From positions 78,950,428 through 79,014,427 of the forward strand of contig CM035807.1 in the NCBI GenBank assembly GCA_020466095.1: a stretch of 64,000 nt of DNA, written 5' to 3'. A program made the translations under genes and the position numbers. Source of the stretch: Chlorops oryzae. Lineage: Eukaryota; Arthropoda; Insecta; Diptera; Chloropidae. Below the pieces are notes generated by a model. It saw only the letters and a program-made list of their open reading frames with translations, was not told the origin of the DNA and made no database searches. Numbering within the stretch: the stretch's first letter is position 1; every line of letters begins with the position of its first letter. Below are positions 52,782-64,000 of the stretch, piece by piece.

Positions 52782-54465
52782 AATGGAAAATATGTGGATA
52801 TTTTTTTATTATTTTTTTTTTTTTTGGAAAAAGGAAGTGATTAATTTTGTCTTTCTAATTGTAGAAAGCTTATAATTTTTTGATTATTTTCATTAGAAAT
52901 AAACGCTCAAATTGAGTTTTTATGATGTTTTATTGCCTAAATTTTTTTGTAGACTTGTAAATTTTTTATGGCATTTTTGTGTACTTTTAAGTGGCCATAA
53001 AACTTTTTCTCATTCTATTCAAATTTGTCAGAGTCTTTTAAGTTAAGCTTTTAATTAATTCCTAGCAACGGCCTTGACTCATCGTTAGTCTCATTACGGT
53101 ACAAGTATGTTTATTTAAGAGCGCATCAATCAAATTGGATTCATAAATTTCTTCAGAAAAATTTATTTCTTTTTTCCACATATTCGGCTACAGCTGCGTT
53201 TCTTTTTCATTTTCATTTCCATTTTCAGAATTTGATTTCTCTCTTTTCATATTATTATTAAAGAAGGAGGATTTTTTTTTTGAAAGAAATCAAGCGATGA
53301 ATGATTCATTTCCATACAACGCTGAAACAACAAGACGAACAAATTGTCATCCGAGACGATCGGCCTTATGCAAATAAAGCTAAAGTTCAATTGAATCTGT
53401 TAAATATCGTTAGCAAATGTGTGGAGCGCTGAAATGATTCGTGAAGGTACGCTCTGCTTTCTCGGTTGACATCGGGGGAGGGAACCTTTTTTGAAGATGA
53501 AAAAGAAGGAAAAAAAGGAGGAAAAATGACTACACCAGATAGCCATTAAGTTCGAGTTGTGTGCGTAGCTTGAGTTTCTTACAAGTATCAATAATTTTAA
53601 TTGGTGTCAAGATATTGCCTCGCAACATACATCATCTGCTTTTAATTGGCTTTCAAAAAAAAAAAAACAAAAACGCTCGACATTTCGGAAGGTTGATGCG
53701 AATTCCCGACAATTTATACTTGGAATTGAATGAGAATAATGTGAATTCTAAGCTGGGATCGTTGAAATTATCTTGAAAGCAAAATAATTTACAAAAAAAG
53801 TCAGCAGAAAATCTCTTTAGGAATTCTTTTGAGAGATAGAAGAGGTTATTTCTCCATAATTTCGTAAGGAGAGGGCCCGAAATTTTTGAGTTGTTCTTGT
53901 CGTCTCTGGTAATAATTTTCACAATGCTCAAAGGGATCGTCAAGGAAATTTTTCCCTGGGCACCGAAATTTTTGAGGTCTTGCAAATTCAGCCGAATCTG
54001 GATGGATTCAACAAATTTTTGCAAGGCCGATTCGCGTTATTTAGGGTTTTCACACTACCGAAGCTCAATTTTTGAATGTGCAATTTGCTTTATTTGGTTC
54101 AAATATGTGTAGAAATTTGCATGTGAGGTTCAAAAAAAATTCTAAAGGAACCTTTGTTTTTACGTTTTGCTAATGATTTTGGAACGTCATTTTCGCTTCG
54201 GTTTTGTAAAGTTAGATTACCGGCGTAATCTGCTGTTAAAGCACCTCTAGCTTAAGTGTTCATACTGCTAAGATGTTAACTCTATCCGGGGTTCACACTA
54301 TCCAAACACGACTGCATGATTCATAGGTGGAACAACTTCTATAAAGGGCTAGGGTTAAGCTTCACACACATACGAGAATTTCGAAAATATGCATGTAGGG
54401 CAGGCAGTTTGAGGTTTATCGATGAACTTGAAAGTCAACATTCCATAAGTGAGAGACATGTCATG
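52782..54465. other. Intergenic, downstream of glycerate kinase
   Basis: AT-rich; frames such as 53653-54024 (minus) are without recognisable motifs. Nothing called. Confidence 0.4.
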
Positions 54466-54746
54466 ACACACTCTGTGTCGAGGGTATATTGCGTTTGTGC
54501 GGTTGTGTGTAACACCCCGGACCAGTCGAGATAGACAATGTAAAATGTATATTGAAATGATCAGCGTCACCAGAAGATTCATCCGTCTGTCGCAGTATAA
54601 GGTCCTAAATGGCCTTCAAAAATCTCCAGAATCCTTTGTCTTAATAGTTGTGCTCTTGGGCCTGTTTTAAAATATGTTCAAACGTACATGTTTGTGTCGG
54701 ATTTCGGATGATCAGTTTCGTCTGGCTATAACTTTCTTACTTGTTT
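54466..54746 (-). mobile_element. DINE-1-like element, copy D, internally deleted, reversed
   Basis: On the plus strand it starts with the terminal hairpin ACACTCTGTGTCGAGGGTAT and ends TAACTTTCTTACTTGTT, the inverse of the family start AACAAGTAAG. Only about 280 bp remain. Confidence 0.7.
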
Positions 54747-54945
54747 TATAACATGTTATTGATCGGTCCCGAAATCACAATGAACAATTGAATGGTCCAG
54801 GAAAATGAGCTTGTTCCTCAATTAAATGTTCTAATCTAACGACAAAATTTTATGCTTTCCACGTACCCAAGCCTTAATGAATATTTCGCCGTCCGGGGGG
54901 CTATCGCAAATACCGATAGAGCTATAGTATCAGAATTGCCACAAG

Positions 54946-56509
54946 CAGAGCCGGCCTTAGCCTTCCCGGCGCCCTGGGCGAGATTTCTTCGGCGCCCCCT
55001 AACTGCAATTCGAACAACTAAACCTTGAACAAAAACATAGGATTTGAATTCCACATTTAAAAATAACGTCAATTTAAAAAAACCGAAATGAACCAAGCAA
55101 AAATGAATAAGAAGAATGATTAATGAATGAATGAATAAATGAATGAATGAAAGAATGACTAATTAAAAATTCATTGTCGGCAAAAACTCTGGTAAGGTTA
55201 TCAAAATTAATATTTTCAGCAATTTCATTTTCAATCGATAAAGTTGCTAATTGTAAAGTATTTAGTATTTTTTTTTATTAGAATTTTAGTTATTAGAAAA
55301 GGGAAATTTTCGACATCAATATTTTTGTTAAAAGAAAAGTTCATATAGAAATTGTGCTGATGATCTCCAATACAATCTTTTTACTTTTGTATGAAAATCG
55401 ATGTTTTGGCTTAAAACCATCACAAAATCGATGGTCGCGAACATCGATTGTATATCAGATCTAGTTTTGTATTTGGCTATTGGTAATTTTCCGTTAATTC
55501 CCAATTTAAAATCAAACAAGTAAGAAAGCTAAAGTCGGTCAAGCCCGACTTTGAAATACCCAGCGTCCCGACATTATGAGCGCACTATGTTTTGCTTCTC
55601 TATTTGTGGGCGTGGCAGTGGGAGGGCAACATAAATTATTTCCCTACACCTTTCATTCGCCTTGGTGAACCTATGTTGCGAATTTGAAGCTTCTACGCCT
55701 TTTACTTCACAAGTTACGATAAGCCCTTATTTTTGGGCTTATTTGTGGGCGTGGCTCGAGGAGGGCGGCGTCCATTTTTTGCCAGGATATGTCCCTTTTC
55801 GTAGTTTACCAGCACACCAAATATCAATGGAATGTGTTGAGTGGTTCGCAAGTTACAAGCATTTTATTGAAAACACAACAAATTCATTTGTGGGCGTGGC
55901 AGTGGGCGGATGTTTCCCATTTTTACTTAGGATCATACTCGGACCCCGATATACATGTGTGCCAAATTTCGACTTCATTGGTTCAGCCGTTTCGGAGGAG
56001 ATCCGACCACGGACGGACGGACAGACGGACATGTCTAAATCGATTCAGTTTTTGATCCTGATCATTTCTATATATATTTTTCTATATCTCCGGAGCTTAA
56101 TTCTCCCTGTTACAAGATTCGCACAAAACTAATATACCCCGCTTACGCTGGGTATAAAAAATGTTCATCAAACACTGGTCGAAAGTTCGTATTAAAAATG
56201 GCATTTCTTTTACTCAAAACAAATACAACCTCCTCTCTAGTAAAATTGGCTCATTTTTTAGTTGCCTTGGTGCTTTGGCAATTCTGCAGGTGGCAAACTT
56301 AAAAAGAGATAGATTATTTCCTTTTCCGTTTCCGGGCATTCACCGAAAATTAAACGACATGCTGCGATCCACTCCAGTGCTGCCAATATGTTTATTAATT
56401 TTTTGGTAAGTTTAGGGAATTCACTAGCAAGTTAAAAAGCGCCGGCGCCCCTTTCTATCTGGCGCCCCGATCGGTCGCACCACCCCGACCACCCCAAAGG
56501 CCGCTACTG
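54946..56509. mobile_element. hAT-like element with perfect 8-bp duplication, containing a DINE-1-like insertion
   Basis: Ends CAGAGCCGGCCTT and (inverse) CAGTAGCGGCCTT agree at 10 or more of 13 positions. GGCGCCC-rich subterminal regions occur on both sides. The duplication GCCACAAG is perfect at 54938-54945 and 56510-56517. 1564 bp in all, about 920 bp without the nested copy E at 55515-56160. No transposase frame is recognised, so it is a non-autonomous element. Confidence 0.85.
55515..56160 (+). mobile_element. DINE-1-like element, copy E, diverged type
   Basis: Starts AACAAGTAAGAAAGCTAAAG and ends TATACCCCGCTTACGCTGGG followed by TATAAAAA, with a terminal hairpin (ACCCCGC..GCTGGGT). It contains GGACGGACGGACAGACGGAC and TTTGATCCTGATCATTTC, the class core, and repeats of TGTGGGCGTGGC. 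Internal sequence differs from copies A-C. Open frames inside it are not genes. Confidence 0.75.
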
Positions 56510-56517
56510 GCCACAAG

Positions 56518-58103
56518 TCATTGCTTCAGATGTTCTTCTTCTGTCAAATGCTCAAAATGGTGAACACACAAATGAACTTTGAAAGTAACATTGCCTTCAT
56601 CGGATATCCTTCATTACGCTTTCCAAAAATAGAACCGCCAATGCAGAATTTCTCCATTCTTAAGAAGTGCAAAAAAAAAAAAAAAATTAAATAAAATTTT
56701 AGAAGTGAATCGAGAGAATTGCGAATTCCTACGCAATGGTCCAAGTTATTTCCGCTTCCGTTAATACAACGCGCACATTCCCAAACACATATGTACATAA
56801 TAATGACGCAATGCAGTGAAAGATTTTCAGATTGAAGCCTTCATCACAAACACGCGCCAGCATGCGTGCGTACGTTCAGCCATCCTCCGTCTGGCATCTA
56901 TAAATGTGTATTTAACTGTTCCTTAATGGTCGGTTTTTTTTTTTTAACTTACGTTTCCCGATAATTATGAGCGTAACATATAAAGTTGTTCCATTTGTGT
57001 CGAATGCCATGTGAAGCATTCCATAGTTCGGCTGATGATGTCTATCCGACATAAATGCTCATTTAACGGCCACTGAAAGAATTGACATAGACACAGTGCC
57101 ATCGGAGAGGCTCTCATAGGCTCCTCAAATATACACATTTCTTTGTATGCTTTTATGTAGGTACGTGCCTATGCATGCATGTATATCTATAAGACCACGA
57201 GAAAAGCGTCCAATTGTCTGCTGGAACTGCTGCTATTCCACTGAGATCGGCGTTCTGTATGTCTCCAGCAATGTCTTCTCTGGCATATGTCGCTCTACGG
57301 TTATGATGCTTACGCAGAGCTTCAAGTGTTAAAGCCACTTGGAGTGCAAGTGTCGCGTTGATTTATTAATTAAGGAATCGAACATGCATACATATATATG
57401 TACATACATGTGTGTATCTATTCCCACACATACGCCGCTAAACACATGAAGAAACGTGTCGAACATAAAAAGGCCAAGTCAAGTATTTAAGTTGGAAATT
57501 AATTGGCATAAGACAGCGGGTTCATGTGGTACATGTGATTCGTGAACAATGAACGCCAAATGTTCAAGTGTAGGGAACGACTTCTACGCTTTGTGCCAGA
57601 TGTGCCCGAGGGGGCATTCGCCGACCGGCATACTTTACTTTACGGGAATTCATTTGCGGAATTTCGATGTTAATGACTTCTTATCGAATGTCGTTCGTAT
57701 AGCTTTTCATTCGAAATTCACAGACTTCCTGACGTCAACTCTATGCATTGGGAGGGTATGAAACGCTACAACCGATAGGGGTGCAGGCGAATAAAACCTG
57801 TGGAATGCGATTCAAAAATTTCCATTTACAATTACGTCAGAAAGCAATTGTTCTTAAACAAAGAAGCTTCGATTTTAAGTAGATCTATTTGTTAAGACGT
57901 AAGCAAAAGGGACATGCTGGGGCTCAGTAAATTAGTATTTATGCTTTTGATCAGTCCGAAAGTTTGGTTTAAGACAGCAAATCTTGGAAAAGACTTTGAC
58001 TTCATCTGGTAAAATGATACATCACCATATAGCCAATTGATTCACAGACTGGTTAATCAATGAAGCCAAATATAATACTACCGAAAGGTTCTTGTAACCA
58101 GAA
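56518..58103. other. Intergenic, no gene seen
   Basis: AT-rich, short frames only; no motif recognised. Confidence 0.4.
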
Positions 58104-58650
58104 TGAAAGAGCAACCGGATAGCAAAAGCATACGTAGCTGTCCATCAACTGGGGGGAAGATTCCGGTCCAGCAATATTACAAAGAAAACCATTAAAAGTA
58201 TATTTAAAGCATGTGTAAAGACTCTTTTATTGTACGACTGCGAGGCGTGGAAAACAACCGAGAATGTATCGGGAAAACTGCAAGTGTTTTTCAACTCTTG
58301 CTTAAGGAAAATATTGAAGATTTTTTTGGCCAAATACCATATCGAATGAACAGCTTTGGGAACTAATGGACAGTAAACCGATAGACCAAGACATTTTAGA
58401 ACGAAAATTTCGCTGGATTGGGCACACGTTGAGAAAGCCCGACAACGATATTGCCAAAATGGCATTTGAATATAGCCCGCAATGCAGTATTTAGAAGAAG
58501 AGGTCGACCCAAGTTGACAAGGAACCGGAGCGTGCTAAATGAATTGAAAAATATCGGATTGTGGAATGAAATCAAAAGATTGACCCCAGACAGAATAAAA
58601 TAGAGAATAATCGTTGCCGCTCTATGCTCCATTTTTGGAAAGGCCATCTG
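58104..58650 (+). pseudogene. Non-LTR reverse-transcriptase C-terminal remnant
   Basis: Translation shows RIAKAYVAVHQLGGRFRSS, LLLYDCEAWKTTENVSGKLQ and FFNSCLRKILKIF, then after a one-base shift in a T run near 58320: WPNTISNEQLWELMDSKPID and RKFRWIGHTLRKP, then RRGRPKLTRN. These are the usual words of the RT tail of one LINE group (clade not assigned). Stops and frameshifts show it is dead. Confidence 0.75.
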
Positions 58651-59591
58651 TGGAAAGGAAAAGAAGAAGAAGGATATGAAAGAGTTGGCCGCACTATTCT
58701 ATTTCTGTTCTATTCACAAAAAGAAGAAGAAAATAAAAATTTCAACATACAAAGGGAGTAGAACATTTTTTTTAACTGGTCCATTATCTGACCCATAATG
58801 ATTTAATGTTTAACCCTTTATAGACTGGTTTTTTCAACAAATTTTTTACCTGAAGTTGTTGATACCCGTCTGAATCAATGATTGATTTTGGGTTAATAGT
58901 AACTGACAAACGGATAGTTTGGACAAATGTTTTAATAGATATTGATGAATAGTAGATTGAATTTTTCTTTGCAACTGGTTAAATCATAAGGAAAAACATA
59001 CAAAACGGCTTCAACAGAGAACATTTTGAAATTTAACAATTTTTCTTGTTGGAAAAAATAATGATTTTCCTTTTGAATCAACCATATTTCAGGTTGAATT
59101 GACATGATAATTTTCAAAAATGGGTTTAAATTTAAATTGTTGAACTAACCACGGATATAATTGAAATGAAAAGATTATTTTAATAATAGAAGAAATGCCA
59201 AAAAAAATTTTTAAACGTTCGAAGCAAATGGCCACAGAACCCTCTGCTGAACATAACCCCAAAAAAAGCCATCGGATGGACTTCATCCGATTTTGTGACT
59301 GCTTTCGCAATGCTTAAAAAGTTCTAAGATGAATAAATATCTTATATGTCCTATTTTATAAACCAAATGAGAATTATAACGAACGTAAAGAAATGTAATT
59401 AAACATATTTCCTTTCAAATCAACCAAAAAAGTTGTTGACTCAACCATTTTTCTTTTGAAATTTTTGTTGTGCTCGAAAATCAAAAGGACTGTGAATAAC
59501 AATGCGCCCTTTTAAAAAAAACATGGTTAAGTTCGCTCGATGTGGGTAAATTTCGATCTTAGATGTGTGATTTTTTTTGTTTGTTTTTTTT
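58651..59591. other. Intergenic, no gene seen
   Basis: AT-rich. A short word AACCAAATGAGAATTATA at about 59357 is shared with 31056-31073, of unknown meaning. Confidence 0.35.
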
Positions 59592-59870
59592 GGCGGGTGG
59601 AGCGTGTGGAATCCATCATGGACCATCGCCAAACCGGTTTGCCGGACTCCTACCGGCCAAACTACCATACCCCTTCTTCTCCCTCAATGGATTTATTCCT
59701 CCCAGGAACTATTTTCGCATTACTACACTTGCAATCATTTTGGAAAACAATTCATGTGTGTATGTGTGGGTGAGTAAATGAGCAATTCCTTACCGACTCG
59801 AACTCCTTGAAGTGGCCCGGAGTGCTGCATAGAGGACTCGGATTGTCCTACGGTTTTGGCCCAAGCTAAC
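59592..59870 (-). mobile_element. Candidate tRNA-derived SINE, copy 2
   Basis: Body words shared with the copy at 11342-11576 in the same orientation (ATCATGGACCATCG, TGCCGGACTCCTA, CCTTCTTC, GGAACTATTTTCGCATTACT). On minus, GTTCGAGTC near 59793-59802 fits a decayed box B. A T-rich run at 59570-59591 on plus is an A-rich tail on minus, as expected for a SINE 3' end. No short frame here is a gene. Confidence 0.45.
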
Positions 59871-62386
59871 TTGACGGAGCCCGGTTAATTTTTTTCCGTC
59901 GAATTCTTTTTTTTTACAAGAAATTCTCAAATTCTGAGCCCGGGGAATCGAATATAACTTTGATAATTTTAAAGCAAGCTTCCGTGCCCTGAATTACCCT
60001 CAACAGGTCAGCACACACACACACACACAATATAGGTACATAAATGAATCCACTTAGGCAGAAATTCCTAACGCAGAAATTCATTGGTCATTTACCTCGA
60101 ATTTTTTTATGCCAAAACTTGATTACCCGTCTTCATTTTTTGATAAATTTTGGGCCAACACAACATATTGAAATACAATATTTTTCTTGTTCAGCATAAC
60201 AATTTACAAAGTACAAGAACCTTTCGCCCCAAAGAGCGAGCCGCTCATTAAAGCACGAGGAATACATAAATACAGTAAATATGCAGAGCCGTACGTACGT
60301 ATACATGGCAGTACGTTCAGAAAAAATTCTAACAATTCAAATAAATCAGAAAAAGAAAAAGTATCTGAATTCAAAAACCAGCAGCAGGCAACAACAGCGG
60401 CAGCAACAGTAGCAACAGCTGTAAAATATATTATTCTCATTTAATATAGCAATATAAAATAAAAATCGTTAAGCGGCCTCACCGCACCTCACTGCCCATA
60501 ATACAAGTGAATAAAAAAGTATACATATATACATATATACATCATAGAGTTTATTTATTGTGGGGTTCGGGTTAATAATTGTATTGTACGATAGAAGTGT
60601 CAGAACTGCACAATTAAAAATGTAAATTTTTTATTTGAAATGCTATTTTTAGCGCACAAAACATACGCACACATTCGTACATACATACATACGTGCATAT
60701 TTATATTTATACATATTTTTTTAATTTTATTTTTCCAACGATTGTGTCGCTTCTCATAGTTACTGTACCGCCGCCTGCCGCCTGCCTGCTGGCTGCTTTG
60801 TTTTGTTTTCCGAGAATGAAATCAAAAACATTTCATCATCGCATATACCAATATACATACATATGTACATAAATATATTTATTACTTCAATTGTCGATTT
60901 CTACGAAATCTCGTTAATGTATTGTCTGTTGATAAAATATCAAATTTTTTCATAATATTAAACTCGCACGACTGACTCATCTAGTCGTAGTCCTATTCCC
61001 ATATGGCAATAGCCATAGCATCGTATACGTAACAATAAAATTTTTTAATAAGTATACCAAAATAATTGCAGTCTCACTTACCTTAGTGTCCTCCAAAAAA
61101 AGAAGAAAAAAACGGTCTCACACATGCGAAGTTATCGAACAAAATAAGCACTTACATGGCTGTAGGGTATCTGAACTGCTTCGAATTTCAAGAAAATTCC
61201 ATGCTGTCTTCAAATAAAATTCAAAATATGCCAAACTTTGATCGAAGTGACATTCAATATGAATTTCTAAAAAAGCATTGCACAACGACGAGGTGTCTGC
61301 GTTGCATTCTGGGAAAATAAGAAAGAAAAACAACAAAAATGAAATAAAATAAAATAAAATAAAATAAAAGAGAATGTATTTCCACTTGGAAAATGCAATG
61401 AATATATGTATGTATATGATAACATGCAAGAAAAATATTTTCTTAATGATTGAAAAACAAAGAGAAAGAGTCATAAACAATGCCCTTACCTATTTAATTG
61501 CTTTGATTTCCATTTCAATCGCATCTGGAATTTTACCGAGCAGAGCATTTGTCGAACGCATGCTAAAAAAAATAATATGAAGAAAATAGAAAATTAATAA
61601 AAACAAAAAAAAAAACAAAAGAAAAATTAGTGATATTTACAGCCCAGAAAACAACATGTGTCCAACAATATCTGAAGTAAGAAGAACTAGAACATAAACA
61701 AGCGAATCTTTTGTTTGATTTCTAACAAGAATGTATGGTTGATTGTGGAGCTCGTCTTTAATGAGCGTAAGATAGGAATGCTGCTGCTTTTGAGACTGCC
61801 CGATTTGTCTCGCAATGAGAGAACGGGATCAAGTTTGCAAGGATTTTCCGCTTCTTTTATGATTATTACAATATTGCACAAATGTTCTTCTATCGAAGCG
61901 TGACAAGCCAGAAGTTAAAATAAGTCCTGTGGCGATGACATAACTAACTAGCTAACTCACTACCTTTAAAGAGCTATTTTCGTTTTGCTCAAACTTGTGC
62001 GCAAAACGAATCCCATTTTATTGCGCTGCCAAGGCTCCCCGCGCATATGGGGTTAGCTCTAGCTGACCTTAAAATACGCCTAAACAGCTTTTCCTGGACT
62101 ACTTCATTTGTGCAACCCATTCGGTGACCTAATTTTGTCATCTGACTAACCCACGAATCCTTTTTCATTTAACTTGTCCAAACACCATGTTCAACCGCCA
62201 TGGCGCGCCACTGACAGTGTCCTTTTAACACTAGAAGGATGGACATGGGTCAGTTGACCCTTTCTGGAATTCAAGTTTAGATAATTCTCGACCTATTGGT
62301 GTTTTCGCCATATCCCCCCGTGACTTTTAATAAAACGGTGTAAATTTAGATTAAAAAATATTTAAATTCTCACATGATCCTTTCCT
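59871..62386. other. Intergenic, no gene seen; simple repeats
   Basis: Contains (CA)n at 60010-60028, ACAT repeats near 60680 and (AAATA)n-type sequence at 61340-61369. At 62225-62228 TTAA is followed by CACTAGAAGGATGGACATGG, an end-like match to the MITE at 62391 without a partner end. Confidence 0.4.
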
Positions 62387-62390
62387 TTAA

Positions 62391-62683
62391 CACTAGAAAG
62401 ACGGGAAAAAAGACTAAAAAGACATAAGACCTAAAAAGACGGTAGGTGTCATTTGACCCAAGAGGCATTTGGTACAGTAAATAAATACAAACAATCAAAC
62501 TTTTAAGTAGAAGTTGGAGTTAATAAAAATGCCATAAAGATATGTCAAGTTGAAGTTTTAATGTTTCTTTGCCTAGTTTGTGGGCATTTTATTATGTATA
62601 TTAAAAAAAAACTTTTAAAGGATGGGGTCAAATGACCCCTCGCCGTCTTTCTAGGTAAGTCTTTTTTTTCGTCCTGTCTAGTG
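62391..62683. mobile_element. piggyBac-type MITE (TTAA duplication)
   Basis: TTAA at 62387-62390 and 62684-62687. Ends CACTAGAAAGACGGGAAAAAA and the near inverse TTTTTTCGTCCTGTCTAGTG. 293 bp. Inner parts also have GTCAAATGACC-type palindromes and a second CGTCTTTCTAG. It abuts the reverse-transcriptase remnant at 62695. Confidence 0.8.
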
Positions 62684-62694
62684 TTAACTAGATT

Positions 62695-63283
62695 TCATTC
62701 GGATCGTCTTTGGATGTGACAATACCAACTTAATCTGTTCTTTTCGATTTGTTCTACAATTGAATTTTCAATTTTCAAACTTCCTCGAGTACAGGAAGAC
62801 TTTATGCGGTCCAGTTTTGTTACCCCAATTGTAATTCTCAACATTTTCATCTCAGTGGCTGTAAATTTACTTTTGTACGATTCGTACATTATCCAGCACT
62901 GAGTGGTGTATATCAAAGCTGGTCTACAGACAGTTGTGTAAAATTTTTCTTCCAGCTCAAGTGGTATCCTCCGATTGCAAAGAAAACCTGAATTTTCCTT
63001 CCACTTCATCCTCCCCACTGCCTACCCTATGCGCAACATAATCTGAACAATCCCCACCTTCATTAATTACTGATCCTAGATACTTAAACTTACTGCACTT
63101 AGGAAGAATAAAGCCATCCAACATGATGTCTGACATTGGAGAAAAAGGATCAGAGAACAAGCAGGACAAGTGCTTAGTTTTTGAACGACTTATCCTGAAG
63201 CCGTTGCTATCCAAAGTTCGGGATGTGTCGACGGCAGATCTACGTAGAGCTGTAGAATCGTAGAGACGGTCTTCAGTGTACAC
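62695..63283 (-). pseudogene. Non-LTR (RTE-like) reverse-transcriptase remnant
   Basis: In two minus frames: FRISRSKTKHLSCLF, IMLDGFILPKCSKFKYLGSV and INEGGD (63283-63010), then MKWKENSGFLCNRRIPLELE, FYTTVCRPALIYTTQCW, MKMLRITIGVTKLDRIKSS and RLSWYCHIQRR. The order KFKYLGS..MKW..RRIPL..RPALIY..CW is typical of RTE-like LINE RT tails. The frame changes near 63010 and the gene is truncated at both ends. Confidence 0.8.
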
Positions 63284-64000
63284 AAAAAAAGTAGATTCTC
63301 TACACTCTCCACTCTTTTCTCTACGTGGATTTGAGGCTTTAGGAAAACTTGTGACTTTATTTTGAACAATTTTTCACCCGCAGCGTTGCTACTTTGCACC
63401 CTTTTTTTGCGCCCGTTCTTGCAAAAACGTTGACCATCCCTGGCATAGACAAACGAATCAGGCTAAGAGTTTAAACTTTTTGAGCGACATAAAGAAAATG
63501 TGCAGAAAGAGTGTACCTGCAAAATCTCAAAAGGATCGTTTGAGTAGATTTTGCGTCATCGGGTCATTCGACTCCAAAAAGAAGATTTTTATACAAGACC
63601 ATGGAGCATGCGGGCCGCTCGCTTGAAAGCTTTGTATGTATCTTCGTTAGTGTTAACACGGTTTTCTAGAAATTTGTACACAACATTCTTGAAATTTTGT
63701 ACATTCAGAAAAAAAATAAAAATTAATAAAAAATGTGCCAAAACTCTTTGAAAACCCGACCACCCCCTTAAACGGTGAAACTTCTCTGCGTCGTTTCTGA
63801 AGGAACCTATTTAAAGTAAAAATCAATAGAGGCAGGGAAACGACTGCTCGGAGCATGATAGACAGAGATTTTACTTTAATTAGAGTTCTGTTTTGAACCA
63901 AATAATTAAGGACCTATTAAGCAGGAGCACGTTGTCATATATGTAGGTACAAAATGTTTGAGGTTCAATGTTGAGCACTTCTGGGACCATTCGATTACAT
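63284..64000. other. No gene seen to the window edge
   Basis: Only short unsupported frames. Confidence 0.4.

Noticed and set aside
55662..56132. 156-codon plus frame
   Set aside because: Lies wholly inside DINE-1-like copy E; no protein motif.

Overview
The window looks like nuclear DNA of a higher fly. It is AT-rich, the genes have introns of about 55-200 bp with GT..AG borders, and the gene set is insect (gustatory receptor, dtr/DNAAF1 homologue, pancreatic-lipase-like enzymes). Several repeats resemble the DINE-1/INE-1 class of fly helentron-derived elements. A tephritid or similar acalyptrate fly is my inference from general appearance; no search was run.

Layout. 0.4-3.4 kb, minus: 10-formyltetrahydrofolate dehydrogenase (ALDH1L1). 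6.6-8.1 kb, plus: a three-exon gustatory receptor. 8.1-11.6 kb: repeats (MITE, long inverted-repeat element, DINE-1-like copy, tRNA-derived SINE candidate). 11.8-16.8 kb, minus: dtr/DNAAF1 homologue with one apparent single-base frameshift. 18.0-20.1 kb: two opposed copies of a CCCAGCCGG-ended element, one carrying a hAT MITE with exact target-site duplications. 20.3-26.3 kb, plus: ten-exon STK11IP homologue. 27-33 kb: gene-poor, with a piggyBac-type MITE, an inverted-repeat element enclosing a 780-bp GAT-rich minisatellite, and a LINE tail with 11-bp duplications. 33.0-34.2 kb, 42.9-44.0 kb and 44.4-46.0 kb, all minus: three pancreatic-lipase-like genes, with an N-terminally deleted mariner between the first and second. 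47.5-48.4 kb: a second LINE copy with a hAT MITE in its tail. 50.2-52.8 kb, plus: glycerate kinase. 53-64 kb: no recognisable host gene; a 1.56-kb hAT-like element with perfect 8-bp duplications enclosing a DINE-1-like copy, two other reverse-transcriptase remnants, a second SINE copy and a piggyBac-type MITE.

The host genes are not a functional operon-like unit; they are ordinary single genes plus a local lipase cluster. Exon joins given here were read by hand, and in every completed gene model the exon lengths and phases add up to an open frame (dtr needs one added base). The most distinctive feature is the layered transposon history: at least five insertions keep exact target-site duplications, so their order can be read. 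I did not find a convincing undescribed biochemical system.
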